Shown: in pieces, positions 16,983 through 25,429 of the stretch
How the letters are laid out: each line of letters begins with the position of its first letter
How positions within the stretch are numbered: the first letter of the stretch is position 1
Assembly: GCF_001865575.2 (NCBI RefSeq)
Contig: NZ_CP017561.2
Location: forward strand, 1,488,001 to 1,552,000
Length of the DNA stretch: 64,000 nucleotides
From: Paraburkholderia sprentiae WSM5005
Lineage (GTDB): Bacteria; Pseudomonadota; Gammaproteobacteria; Burkholderiales; Burkholderiaceae
Direction: 5' to 3'
The notes under the pieces: generated by a model
The model's input: only the letters and a program-made list of their open reading frames with translations
Databases searched by the model: none
Told to the model about the DNA's origin: nothing
Translations under genes and position numbers: made by a program

Positions 16983-18224
16983 ATGAGCGCCACCCCCGAA
17001 TCAGGCGCGAGCGCCGCACCGCACGACGCGCGCGGTCCGCTCGCCGGTGTCAAGGTGCTGGAGCTCGGCACGCTGATCGCCGGGCCGTTCGCCGCGCGTT
17101 TTCTCGGCGAATTCGGCGCCGACGTCATCAAGATAGAAGACCCCAAAGGTGGCGACCCGCTGCGCAAATGGCGCAAGCTGTATCCGGAAGTCGGTGGTAC
17201 GTCGCTGTGGTGGGCCGTGCAGGCGCGCAACAAGAAGTCCGTCACGGTTAACCTGAAAGCCGAAGAGGGCAAGCAGATCGTGCGGCGCCTCGCGAAAGAG
17301 GCCGATATCGTCGTCGAGAATTTCCGCCCCGGGCTGCTCGAAAAGCTCGGGCTCGGCTACGACGTGCTATCCGCCGAAAACCCCGGTCTCGTGATGGTGC
17401 GTCTGTCGGGCTACGGCCAGACCGGACCGTATCGCGACCGCCCGGGCTTCGGCGCGATCGCCGAGTCGATGGGCGGTCTGCGCCATATCACCGGCTATCC
17501 GGATCTGCCGGCGCCGCGCATCGGCATTTCTATCGGCGATTCGATCGCCGCGCTGCACGGCGTGATCGGCGCGCTGATGGCGCTCCACTATAGGCAGGTG
17601 AACGGCGGCAACGGGCAAGTCGTCGACGTCGCGCTGTACGAGGCGGTCTTCAACATGATGGAAAGCGTGGTGCCCGAATACGGCGTGTACGGCATGGTGC
17701 GCGAGCGTACCGGCGCGTCGCTGCCGGGCATCGTGCCGTCGAACACTTATCCGTGCCGCGACGGCAGCATCGTGATCGGCGGCAACAGCGATCCTATCTT
17801 CAGGCGCCTGATGATCGCGATCGAACGCGACGATCTCGCGAACGATCTCGCGCTCGCGCATAACGATGGCCGCGTGCCGCGCACCCGGGAAATCGACGCG
17901 GCGATCGCCGCGTGGCTGTCCTCGCGCACGATTGACGAAGCGCTCGCGGTGCTGAACGCGGCCGATGTACCGGTGGGCCGCATCTACAGCGTCGCCGATA
18001 TGTTCACCGATCCGCAGTTCATCGCGCGGCAGATGATCCAGCGGTTCAAGTGGCAGGACGGCAAGGAAATTACGCTGCCCACGGTCACGCCGAAGCTGTC
18101 GGCGACGCCCGGCGAGACGCGCTGGCTGGGGCCGGAACTGGGTGAACATACCGATGAAGTCCTGCGATCGCTAGGTTATGATGCTGACGGCATCGCGGGG
18201 TTGCGGGCGCAACAGATCGTCTGA
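16983..18224 (+). CDS. CaiB/BaiF family CoA-transferase (type III)
   Basis: The 413-residue protein has the class III fold markers GVKVLELGTLIAGPFAARFLGEFGADVIKIE, NKKSVTVNLK, VENFRPG, LSGYGQTGPY and SIGDSIAALHG. Asp186 in GDS corresponds by position to the catalytic aspartate of formyl-CoA transferase (inference from alignment by eye). Such enzymes move CoA between carboxylic acids. AAGGAG precedes the ATG at 16983. The gene is followed 96 bases later by a three-gene ABC importer, which suggests uptake of an organic acid and its activation. The substrate is unknown. Confidence 0.92.
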   Translation: MSATPESGASAAPHDARGPLAGVKVLELGTLIAGPFAARFLGEFGADVIKIEDPKGGDPLRKWRKLYPEVGGTSLWWAVQARNKKSVTVNLKAEEGKQIVRRLAKEADIVVENFRPGLLEKLGLGYDVLSAENPGLVMVRLSGYGQTGPYRDRPGFGAIAESMGGLRHITGYPDLPAPRIGISIGDSIAALHGVIGALMALHYRQVNGGNGQVVDVALYEAVFNMMESVVPEYGVYGMVRERTGASLPGIVPSNTYPCRDGSIVIGGNSDPIFRRLMIAIERDDLANDLALAHNDGRVPRTREIDAAIAAWLSSRTIDEALAVLNAADVPVGRIYSVADMFTDPQFIARQMIQRFKWQDGKEITLPTVTPKLSATPGETRWLGPELGEHTDEVLRSLGYDADGIAGLRAQQIV

Positions 18225-18320
18225 TGCGCACAGCGCAACGCACAGAGACAAGCGCGTAAAGCGCGGCACTGACGCACGGCGGCAAAAGCCGGACTACAAG
18301 AAATCTGGAGACAACGGACC

Positions 18321-19358
18321 ATGCAACGCAGAACCTTCCTCGCCGGGGGTGCGGCACTCGCGGGCGCTTCGCTTGCGGCCGCACCGTTCGCTTTCGCCCA
18401 GGGCAAACCCGAGACCACCAAGGTGGCGATCGCGGTGGGCGGCAAGAACCTGTTCTACTACCTGCCGCTGACGATCGCCGAGCGCCGCAACTACTTCAAG
18501 GACGAGGGGCTCGAGGTCGACATTTCCGACTTCGCGGGCGGCTCGCAGGCGTTGAAGGCGGCAGTCGGCGGTAGCGCGGACGTGGTCTCCGGCGCGTTCG
18601 AACACACGCTGCTGTTGCAGGCGCAAAAGCAGATGTTCCGCGAATTCGTGCTGCAAGGCCGCGCGCCGCAGATCGTGCTCGCGGTGTCGAAGAAGACGAT
18701 GCCAAACTACAAGTCGATTGCCGATCTGAAGGGCAAGAAGATCGGCGTGACCGCGCCAGGTTCGTCGACGGCGATCATGGCGAGCTTCGTGCTCGCGAAA
18801 GCAGGTCTCAGTCCGAAGGACGTCGCGTTCATCGGCGTGGGCGCGGGTGCCGGCGCGATCGCCGCGCTGCAGTCCGGGCAGATCGACGCGATCGCCAATC
18901 TCGATCCGGTCGTCACGCGCCTCGAGCGCGCGGGCGACGTGCGCGTCGTGTCGGATACCCGCACGCTCGCCGATACGCACACCGTATTCGGCGGCGACAT
19001 GCCGGCGGGCTGCCTGTACGCGTCGCAGTCGTTCATCACGAAGAATCCGAACACCACGCAGGCGCTCACCAATGCGATGGTGCGCGCGCTCAAGTGGCTG
19101 CAGAACGCGAGCGGCAGCGAACTGATCAACACGGTGCCGGAGAGCTATCTGCTCGGCGACCGTGCGCTCTATCTCGACGCGTGGCAGCATGTGCGCGAAG
19201 CGATGTCGCCCGACGGCCTGATGCCCGCCGATGGTCCCGCGACGTCGCTGAAGACGCTGAAGGCGTTCGATCCGATGATCCAGAACGCGCAGATTGATCT
19301 GTCGAAGACGTGGACCAACGACTTCGTGAAGAAGGCGCTGACGACCGTCAAGGCGTAA
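18321..19358 (+). CDS. ABC transporter periplasmic substrate-binding protein (NMT1/SsuA-like)
   Basis: The 345-residue protein has a twin-arginine-like signal peptide (MQRRTFLAGGAALAGASLAA, cleavage near AFA-QG). The solute-binding fold follows, with LPLTIAERRNYFKDEGLEV, the GGSQALKAAVGGSADVVSG ligand-loop region, and DLKGKKIGVTAPGSSTAIM. This is the nitrate/sulfonate/taurine/thiamine-precursor class. GGAGA lies upstream of the ATG. It is the first gene of an ATPase- and permease-bearing importer. The ligand cannot be deduced; the neighbouring CoA-transferase hints at a carboxylate. Confidence 0.92.
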   Translation: MQRRTFLAGGAALAGASLAAAPFAFAQGKPETTKVAIAVGGKNLFYYLPLTIAERRNYFKDEGLEVDISDFAGGSQALKAAVGGSADVVSGAFEHTLLLQAQKQMFREFVLQGRAPQIVLAVSKKTMPNYKSIADLKGKKIGVTAPGSSTAIMASFVLAKAGLSPKDVAFIGVGAGAGAIAALQSGQIDAIANLDPVVTRLERAGDVRVVSDTRTLADTHTVFGGDMPAGCLYASQSFITKNPNTTQALTNAMVRALKWLQNASGSELINTVPESYLLGDRALYLDAWQHVREAMSPDGLMPADGPATSLKTLKAFDPMIQNAQIDLSKTWTNDFVKKALTTVKA

Positions 19359-19476
19359 AACGAAACGCGCGCGTAGGCGTATCGAACAGCACGTGGACAG
19401 TGCGATTCGCCGCGTCCACGCCCGCAGCGTCGCCGCGACGCCCCCCGCAAACCCGATCCCCCAAGCGAGCCGTACG

Positions 19477-20289
19477 ATGACCGTTGCTGCCCTGGCGCTC
19501 GAAAACATCACCTGCACGTTTGCTGCGCGCGACGCTCGCGCACAGCGCTACACGGCGGTCAAGGACACGACGCTGCGCATCGAGCCGGGCGAGTTCGTGT
19601 CGGTGGTCGGGCCGACCGGCTGCGGCAAGTCCACGCTGCTGAACATCGGTGCGGGGCTGCTGCAGCCGTCGGCGGGCGAGGTCAGCGTGTTCGGCGAAAA
19701 GCTCGGTGGCCTGAATCGCCGCGCGGGCTACATGTTCCAGGCCGATGCGCTGATGCCGTGGCGCTCGGCGCTCGACAACGTGATGGCCGGCCTGTCGTTT
19801 CGCGGCGTGTCGGCCCCGGAAGCGCGCGCGAAGGCCGAAGAGTGGTTGAAGCGCGTCGGTCTCGGCGGCTTCGGCGACCGCTATCCGCACCAACTGTCGG
19901 GCGGCATGCGCAAGCGCGTCGCGATGGCGCAGACGCTGATACTCGATCCCGACATCATCCTGATGGACGAGCCGTTTTCCGCGCTGGATATTCAAACGCG
20001 GCAACTGATGGAAAACGAGCTGCTCGATCTATGGGCTGCCAAGCGCAAGGCGGTGCTGTTCATCACGCACGATCTCGACGAAGCGATCGCGATGTCGGAT
20101 CGCGTGGTGGTGCTGTCGGCCGGTCCCGCCACGCATCCGATCGGCGAGTTCCGGATCGACCTGCCGCGGCCGCGCGATGTGGCCGAAATCCGCTCGCATC
20201 CGCGCTTCGTCGAATTGCATGCGCAGATCTGGGGTGTGCTGCGCGATGAGGTGCTCAAGGGGTATCAGCAGCAACTGACCGCTGTTTGA
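19477..20289 (+). CDS. ABC transporter ATP-binding protein (nitrate/sulfonate class)
   Basis: The 270-residue ATPase has Walker A GPTGCGKS (45-52), Q-loop Gln88, signature LSGGM (140-144), Walker B ILMDEP (161-166) with FSALD, and the switch histidine in FITHDLDEAIAMSDRVVVL. It matches SsuB/TauB-like importers. The start at 19477 (MTVAALALENI) is chosen over an in-frame ATG at 19393 because the additional 28 residues are not conserved-looking and lie in the spacer. It powers import with the flanking binding protein and permease. Confidence 0.95.
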   Translation: MTVAALALENITCTFAARDARAQRYTAVKDTTLRIEPGEFVSVVGPTGCGKSTLLNIGAGLLQPSAGEVSVFGEKLGGLNRRAGYMFQADALMPWRSALDNVMAGLSFRGVSAPEARAKAEEWLKRVGLGGFGDRYPHQLSGGMRKRVAMAQTLILDPDIILMDEPFSALDIQTRQLMENELLDLWAAKRKAVLFITHDLDEAIAMSDRVVVLSAGPATHPIGEFRIDLPRPRDVAEIRSHPRFVELHAQIWGVLRDEVLKGYQQQLTAV

Positions 20290-20361
20290 CCAGGCCGCGC
20301 ATCGCTGCGCGCGCATTAAAAAAGAAGACGTGTTCGATAATCGTCGAAGGCGAACCAAGTC

Positions 20362-21186
20362 ATGTGGAAGACGTTGCGCCCAAGCCGGGCGAATCTGGTG
20401 ATCTGGCAGTGGCTGCTGCTCGTGCTGTGCTTTGTGCTGTGGTATGTGCTGACGAGCCCGACGCTAATGCCGCCGTTCTATTTCGACGATCCGAACAAGG
20501 CCGCGTTCTTTTTCGGCGAGCCGCAGAAAGTACTGCAGCGGATCTGGGAGTGGTTCACGGGCGGCGAGATCTATCTGCATTTGTGGATCACGCTCGTCGA
20601 GACCGTGCTCGCGTTCATGTTCGGCACCGCGATCGGGCTCGGCGTCGGCCTGTGGCTCGCGCTCGCGCCGACCGCGAGCGCGCTGTTCGATCCGTACGTG
20701 AAGGCCGCGAACTCGATGCCGCGCGTGATTCTCGCGCCGATCTTCGGCGTGTGGTTCGGCCTCGGTATCTGGTCGAAGGTCGCGCTCGGCGTCACGCTGG
20801 TGTTCTTCATCGTGTTCTTCAACGTGTATCAGGGCGTGAAGGAAGTGAGTCCGGTCGTGCTCGCGAACGCGCGCATGCTCGGCGCGAACCGCCAACAGCT
20901 GCTGCGCTTCGTCTATCTGCCGAGCGCGATGAGCTGGGTGTTTTCGAGCCTGCATACGTCGGTCGGGCTCGCGTTCGTGGGCTCGGTGGTGGGCGAGTAT
21001 CTCGGCTCGGCGCGCGGTGTCGGCTATCTGATCCTGCAGGCCGAAGGTACTTTCGATATCAACACCGTGTTCGCGGGGATTCTGGTGTTGACCGCATTCG
21101 CGCTGGTTCTCGATGCGATCGTCGGGATGGCGGAGCGGCGCTTGATGAAGTGGCAGCCGCGCAGCGGAGAAACCGAGAAGCTGTGA
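20362..21186 (+). CDS. ABC transporter permease (nitrate/sulfonate class)
   Basis: The 274-residue inner-membrane protein has about six hydrophobic segments. The cytoplasmic coupling loop carries the EAA-type motif (ANARMLGANRQQLLRFVYLPSAM, residues about 170-192). GSVVGEYLGSARGVGYLI is also typical of the SsuC/TauC family. It is the membrane part of the importer whose ATPase ends 72 bases upstream. A hairpin with a T-run follows the gene, so this is the operon end. Confidence 0.94.
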   Translation: MWKTLRPSRANLVIWQWLLLVLCFVLWYVLTSPTLMPPFYFDDPNKAAFFFGEPQKVLQRIWEWFTGGEIYLHLWITLVETVLAFMFGTAIGLGVGLWLALAPTASALFDPYVKAANSMPRVILAPIFGVWFGLGIWSKVALGVTLVFFIVFFNVYQGVKEVSPVVLANARMLGANRQQLLRFVYLPSAMSWVFSSLHTSVGLAFVGSVVGEYLGSARGVGYLILQAEGTFDINTVFAGILVLTAFALVLDAIVGMAERRLMKWQPRSGETEKL

Positions 21187-21198
21187 GCGTGGATCGCG

Positions 21199-21243
21199 AG
21201 CGGCGCGGCGTCCGAACGAGGCTTCGGCCGCCGCGCTGTTTTT
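21199..21243 (+). terminator. Probable intrinsic terminator of the ABC importer operon
   Basis: An imperfect GC-rich stem (AGCGGCGCGGC with GCCGCCGCGCT) encloses a second stem, CCGAA with TTCGG. TTTTT follows at once. It lies 12 bases after the permease stop. Confidence 0.6.
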
Positions 21244-21264
21244 CATGCCGCTTGATGTGCTGCG

Positions 21265-22239
21265 CTACGGCGTGATCACCACCTTGCCGATCACCCGACG
21301 CTCGGCCATGTCGCGCAACGCGCGGCCGGTGTCGTCGAACGAATAGCGGGCGGACACGTAGGGCTTGAGCTTGCCTTCGCGAATCCAGCCGGTCATCTGC
21401 TCGAATGCCGCGCGATTGCGCTGTGGCTCACGCTTCGCGAAGTCGCCCCAGAACACCCCGACCACGCTTGCGCCCTTGAGCAACATCAGATTCAGTGGCA
21501 GCTTTGGGATCTCGCCGTTCGCAAAGCCGACCACCAGATAACGCCCCCGCCAGCCGATGCTGCGAAACGCCGGCTCCGCATACATGCCGCCGACCGGGTC
21601 GTAGATCACGTCCGGGCCTTTGCCGTCGGTGAGCGCCTTGATCCGCTCGCGCAGATCGTCGGTGCTGTAATTGATCGTCGCGTCCGCGCCATGCTTCACG
21701 CAGATCGCGAGCTTTGCGTCGCTCGAAGCGGCCGCGATCACGCGCGCGCCGAGCGCCTTGCCGATTTCGACCGCGGCGAGCCCGACGCCGCCTGCCGCAC
21801 CCAGCACGAGCATCGTCTCGCCCGGCTGTAGCGCGCCGCGATCGACCACCGCGTGATGCGAGGTGCCGTACGCGAGCGTGAACGCGGCCGCGAGTTCGAA
21901 CTCGACGTCGTCGTCAAGCGGCACGCAGGCCGCGGCGGGCGCGAGCGCCTGCTCGGCAAACCCGCCCGAGCCGATGAACGCGGCGACGCGCGAGCCCGGC
22001 CTGAACTGCGTGACACCTGCGCCCACCGCGCGTACGATGCCCGCCGCTTCCGAGCCCGGCGTGAACGGCAGCGGCGGCTTGAACTGGTATTTGTTCTCGA
22101 TGATCAGCACGTCGGGAAAGTTGACGGCGGCGGCCTTCACATCGATCACGACGTGGCCAGGCGGCGGGTCGAGATCCTGCAGGTCGTCGACGACCAGACT
22201 CTCGGGCGGCCCGTACTGCTTGCAGCGAATCGCGCGCAT
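21265..22239 (-). CDS. NADPH:quinone oxidoreductase family protein (zinc-independent MDR)
   Basis: The 324-residue medium-chain dehydrogenase/reductase starts MRAIRCKQYGPPESL. It has VNFPDVLIIENKYQFKPPLPFTPGSEAAGIV, the NADPH-binding LVLGAAGGVGLAAVEIGKALGARVIA, and DVIYDPVGG. The catalytic zinc ligands of alcohol dehydrogenases are absent, as in quinone reductases and some enoyl-thioester reductases. The start at 22239 has GGAG upstream; a longer in-frame ATG at 22407 adds 56 residues of unlike composition. It is divergent from surE and converges on the importer operon. The true substrate is uncertain. Confidence 0.9.
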   Translation of the reverse strand: MRAIRCKQYGPPESLVVDDLQDLDPPPGHVVIDVKAAAVNFPDVLIIENKYQFKPPLPFTPGSEAAGIVRAVGAGVTQFRPGSRVAAFIGSGGFAEQALAPAAACVPLDDDVEFELAAAFTLAYGTSHHAVVDRGALQPGETMLVLGAAGGVGLAAVEIGKALGARVIAAASSDAKLAICVKHGADATINYSTDDLRERIKALTDGKGPDVIYDPVGGMYAEPAFRSIGWRGRYLVVGFANGEIPKLPLNLMLLKGASVVGVFWGDFAKREPQRNRAAFEQMTGWIREGKLKPYVSARYSFDDTGRALRDMAERRVIGKVVITP

Positions 22240-22471
22240 CGCGTCTCCACATCGTTGAGGGTTCGCAACGGTTTCGAGTGTAAAGCAAGGCGTACGACCG
22301 TGCGATTTATTGCGCTGCTGTTGAGCACGTGCGGCGCGCGCTTCGTCGCAAAGCAGCATCTTCACCTTCGACGCAAGCATCCGCGCGCCGGAAAAACATC
22401 GGCTCACGCGACACTCGGGCCTGCTATGCGGACACGCCGGCCATGTCGTTCGCCTGCCATCTTTCCTCGGT

Positions 22472-22477
22472 TACAAT
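22472..22477 (+). promoter_or_regulatory. -10 box immediately upstream of surE
   Basis: TACAAT ends six bases before the surE ATG. TTCGCC at 17 bases upstream is a poor -35. No Shine-Dalgarno sequence fits between the predicted mRNA start and the ATG. Confidence 0.45.
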
Positions 22478-22483
22478 CGGCGC

Positions 22484-23242
22484 ATGCGAATCCTACTCAG
22501 CAACGACGACGGTTATCTGGCGCCGGGCCTCGCCGCGCTTTACGAAGCGCTGAAGCCGATCGCCGACATCACCGTGATGGCTCCCGAACAGAACTGCAGC
22601 GCGGCATCGAACTCCCTGACGCTGTGGCGGCCGCTGTCAGTCCTGCGTTCGGCGAACGGTTTCTACTACGTGAACGGCACGCCGACCGACTCGGTGCACA
22701 TCGCGCTGACCGGCATGCTCGACCATAGGCCGGACCTCGTCGTGTCGGGCATCAACAACGGCCAGAACATGGGCGACGACACGCTGTATTCCGGCACCGT
22801 CGCAGCCGCCACCGAAGGCATCATGTTCGGCGTGCCGGCCATCGCGTTTTCGCTCGTCGACAAAGACTGGGCGCATCTCGAAGACGCGGCGCGGGTTGCC
22901 GCCGAAATCGTCGCGCATTATCTCGACCGTCCGTTGCCGGGGCATCCGCTGTTGAACGTCAATATTCCTAACCTGCCGTACGACCAGCTGCGCGGCTGGC
23001 AGATCACGCGGCTCGGCAAACGTCATCCGTCGCAGCCGGTGATCCGCCAAACCAATCCACGCGGCGAGCCGATCTACTGGATCGGCGCCTCGGGCCAGGC
23101 GCGCGACGCGAGCGAAGGCACGGACTTCCACGCGGTGGCCAACGGCGCCGTGTCGATTACGCCGTTGCAGCTCGACCTGACCTACACGCAAATGCTGCCC
23201 GCGGCGCGCGACTGGCTGCGCGCCGGGAGCGGCACTTCATGA
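22484..23242 (+). CDS. surE: 5'/3'-nucleotidase SurE
   Basis: The 252-residue SurE has the metal site of the family: Asp8 and Asp9 ([10 protein letters not shown]), Ser39 (PEQNCSAAS) and Asn91/92 ([10 protein letters not shown]). SurE is a divalent-metal phosphatase for nucleoside monophosphates that helps survival in stationary phase. Length is normal. The next gene, pcm, overlaps its stop codon by four bases (ATGA), and nlpD and rpoS follow. This is the canonical stationary-phase cluster. The start is fixed by the conserved first strand. Confidence 0.97.
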   Translation: MRILLSNDDGYLAPGLAALYEALKPIADITVMAPEQNCSAASNSLTLWRPLSVLRSANGFYYVNGTPTDSVHIALTGMLDHRPDLVVSGINNGQNMGDDTLYSGTVAAATEGIMFGVPAIAFSLVDKDWAHLEDAARVAAEIVAHYLDRPLPGHPLLNVNIPNLPYDQLRGWQITRLGKRHPSQPVIRQTNPRGEPIYWIGASGQARDASEGTDFHAVANGAVSITPLQLDLTYTQMLPAARDWLRAGSGTS

Positions 23243-24462
23243 CCGGCGAGCGCGCGAAGCGCTTTCCGCTGGGGCTCGAGGACCTGGTGCGCGAACCGCG
23301 CCGGTCCGAGGGACGTCCGGGTGAGATGCGCGCGGCGGCGCTCGCGGCGAGCGCGGCGTTGAATACGCGGCAGCAGTCGGCGAAACCGACGCAGGGCGGG
23401 GCGGCCGCACGAGCGCAAGCGAAGACCTCCGCCGCTGCGCAACCTGCGCCGGCGACGCGACCCCAGGTGATTCCCCAGGCGAAGACGCCAAGCGCTTCGT
23501 CGGGCACGGCAACGGCCGCGACCGGTGCGATGCCGCCGAAGCCGCAAGCCGCACCAGTCGGGAAGACGACGGCGAACACGTTGGCTGGTGCATTGGCGGG
23601 CCAGCCTGTCCAGCAAGCACCGAAGTCGTCGGTCAAGCCGGCCAAGACCTCGACGCATGCGCGAGGCCATGGCGTACGCGCGACGCCATCGCCGCTTCGG
23701 TCGCAAGCGCAGCAAACCGCGAAACCCGCGCCGAACGCAGCGCTGGCCGGTGCGATGAGCGGCGCATTCGGCGGCGCGTTCAGTGGCGCAAGCAACGGCG
23801 CGATGAATAACGCGTTGGCGCTGACGTCGGAACGGGTTCGCGAACGCATGGTCGAACGCCTGCGAGGCAATGGCGTCAGCGATCAGCGGGTGCTGAACGC
23901 GATGGCGGCGGTGCCGCGCCACATGTTCGTCGATCCGGGCCTCGCGGCCCAGGCATACGAAGATGCCGCGCTGCCGATCGGTCATCACCAGACCATCTCG
24001 AAGCCGTCGGTGGTTGCGCGAATGATCGAGCTCGCGGCCGCCGGGCGCGCGCTGAACACCGTGCTCGAAATCGGCACCGGTTGCGGTTATCAGGCGGCCG
24101 TATTGAGCCGGGTCGCGCGCGAGGTTTATTCGATTGAACGCATCAAGCCGCTGTCCGAACGCGCGAAGACGAACCTGCGTCCGCTGCGCATTCCGAATAT
24201 CCGGCTGCATTACGGCGACGGGCGGCTCGGTTTGCCGTCCGCGGCGCCGTTCGACGCGATCGTGATCGCGGCTGCCGGACTTGACGTGCCGCAGGCGTTG
24301 CTCGAGCAGCTTGCGATCGGCGGACGTCTGGTTGCGCCGGTCGGTTCACAGGAAGGACAGAGCCAGGTGCTGACGCTGGTCGAGCGCCTCGGGCCCGCGC
24401 AGTGGCGCGAGTCGCGGCTTGATCGCGTTTTCTTTGTACCCTTAAAATCCGGAGTGATTTGA
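23239..24462 (+). CDS. pcm: Protein-L-isoaspartate O-methyltransferase with long low-complexity N-terminal extension
   Basis: The C-terminal 215 residues of this 407-residue product are a complete isoaspartate repair methyltransferase. They show [24 protein letters not shown], the TISKP loop (252-256), SAM motif [12 protein letters not shown] (275-285) and the final [13 protein letters not shown]. It methylates damaged aspartates so they can revert. Residues 1-190 are Ala/Pro/Gln/Lys-rich and probably disordered; the E. coli enzyme has no such part. The ATG overlaps the surE stop (ATGA), which supports the long form. An internal ATG (codon 189, MNNALALTS) could give a normal-length protein. 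Confidence 0.93.
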   Translation: MTGERAKRFPLGLEDLVREPRRSEGRPGEMRAAALAASAALNTRQQSAKPTQGGAAARAQAKTSAAAQPAPATRPQVIPQAKTPSASSGTATAATGAMPPKPQAAPVGKTTANTLAGALAGQPVQQAPKSSVKPAKTSTHARGHGVRATPSPLRSQAQQTAKPAPNAALAGAMSGAFGGAFSGASNGAMNNALALTSERVRERMVERLRGNGVSDQRVLNAMAAVPRHMFVDPGLAAQAYEDAALPIGHHQTISKPSVVARMIELAAAGRALNTVLEIGTGCGYQAAVLSRVAREVYSIERIKPLSERAKTNLRPLRIPNIRLHYGDGRLGLPSAAPFDAIVIAAAGLDVPQALLEQLAIGGRLVAPVGSQEGQSQVLTLVERLGPAQWRESRLDRVFFVPLKSGVI

Positions 24463-24467
24463 CACCG

Positions 24468-25418
24468 ATGAGTATGTTGCGCGCGATGCAGAGAACCACC
24501 CCGAATACCCCCATGACCGTAACCCAGCGCAGCGTGTGCGTGCTCGCCTTGTCCCTGTTGATGACGGCCTGTGCATCCCGGCTCGACCAGGCGCCCGTCG
24601 TCGACCGCTCCGGCGCCGGCACGCTCGGCACCGCGCAGGCCGCGGCGCAACCGGCCGTGCCGCTCGGCCCGCCGCCGCCCGGCTACTATCGCGTGAAGCC
24701 GGGCGATACGCTGTACCGCATTGCGCTCGAGAACGGCCAGAATTACCGCGATATCTCGACGTGGAACAACCTGACCAACCCGAATCAGATCGAAGTCGGT
24801 CAGTTGCTGCGCGTCGTGCCGCCGGGCGCGAATACCGCGGCCACGACGCCGGGCGTGTCGACCGCGCCGATCGGCAGCACGGGCTCGGTGCAAAGCGCAC
24901 CGCTGAACAACAACGCGCCGGCCGTGGTCGGCGCTGCGATGCCGCCGCTCTACGGCGGCCCGACCAACGGTACGCCCGCGAATGGTGCGCTCGCTGCGCC
25001 TGCGGCCAATTCCTCTGCGGCGAGCGCCGACACCGGCAGCGTCGCGGCGGGCAACGTAGCATTTGCATGGCCGGTGCGCGGTCCGCTACTCGGCACGTTT
25101 AACGACTCGACCAACAAGGGCGTGAATATCGGTGGCTCCGCGGGCGAGCCGGTCAAAGCGTCAGCGGATGGTCGGGTCGTCTATGCCGGAAATGGGCTGC
25201 GTGGTTACGGCAATCTCATTATCATCAAGCATGATGCAACTTATCTCACCGCGTATGCACACAACCGCGCTTTGATGGTAAAAGAGGGGGACGCGGTAAC
25301 GAAAGGACAGAAAATCGCGGAGATGGGCAATAGCGATTCCGACCGCGTGATGTTGCATTTCGAAGTTCGCCGACAGGGTAAACCAGTCGACCCACTGAAG
25401 TATTTGCCGCCGCAATAA
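24468..25418 (+). CDS. nlpD: Murein hydrolase activator NlpD (LysM and degenerate M23 lipoprotein)
   Basis: The 316-residue envelope lipoprotein has a signal peptide ending in MTAC, with lipidation expected at Cys35. A LysM peptidoglycan-binding domain follows (about 72-118, YYRVKPGDTLYRIA), then a LytM/M23 domain (about 200-312). In the M23 fold the zinc residues are lost (NKGVNIG instead of H-x-x-x-D, and MLHFEVR lacks the first His of HxH). This is typical of NlpD/EnvC proteins, which activate amidases rather than cut murein. The start is uncertain: ATG 24468 is used, while TTG 24459 and ATG 24474 or 24513 are alternatives. rpoS follows 11 bases later. Confidence 0.93.
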   Translation: MSMLRAMQRTTPNTPMTVTQRSVCVLALSLLMTACASRLDQAPVVDRSGAGTLGTAQAAAQPAVPLGPPPPGYYRVKPGDTLYRIALENGQNYRDISTWNNLTNPNQIEVGQLLRVVPPGANTAATTPGVSTAPIGSTGSVQSAPLNNNAPAVVGAAMPPLYGGPTNGTPANGALAAPAANSSAASADTGSVAAGNVAFAWPVRGPLLGTFNDSTNKGVNIGGSAGEPVKASADGRVVYAGNGLRGYGNLIIIKHDATYLTAYAHNRALMVKEGDAVTKGQKIAEMGNSDSDRVMLHFEVRRQGKPVDPLKYLPPQ

Positions 25419-25429
25419 GCGATACGACC

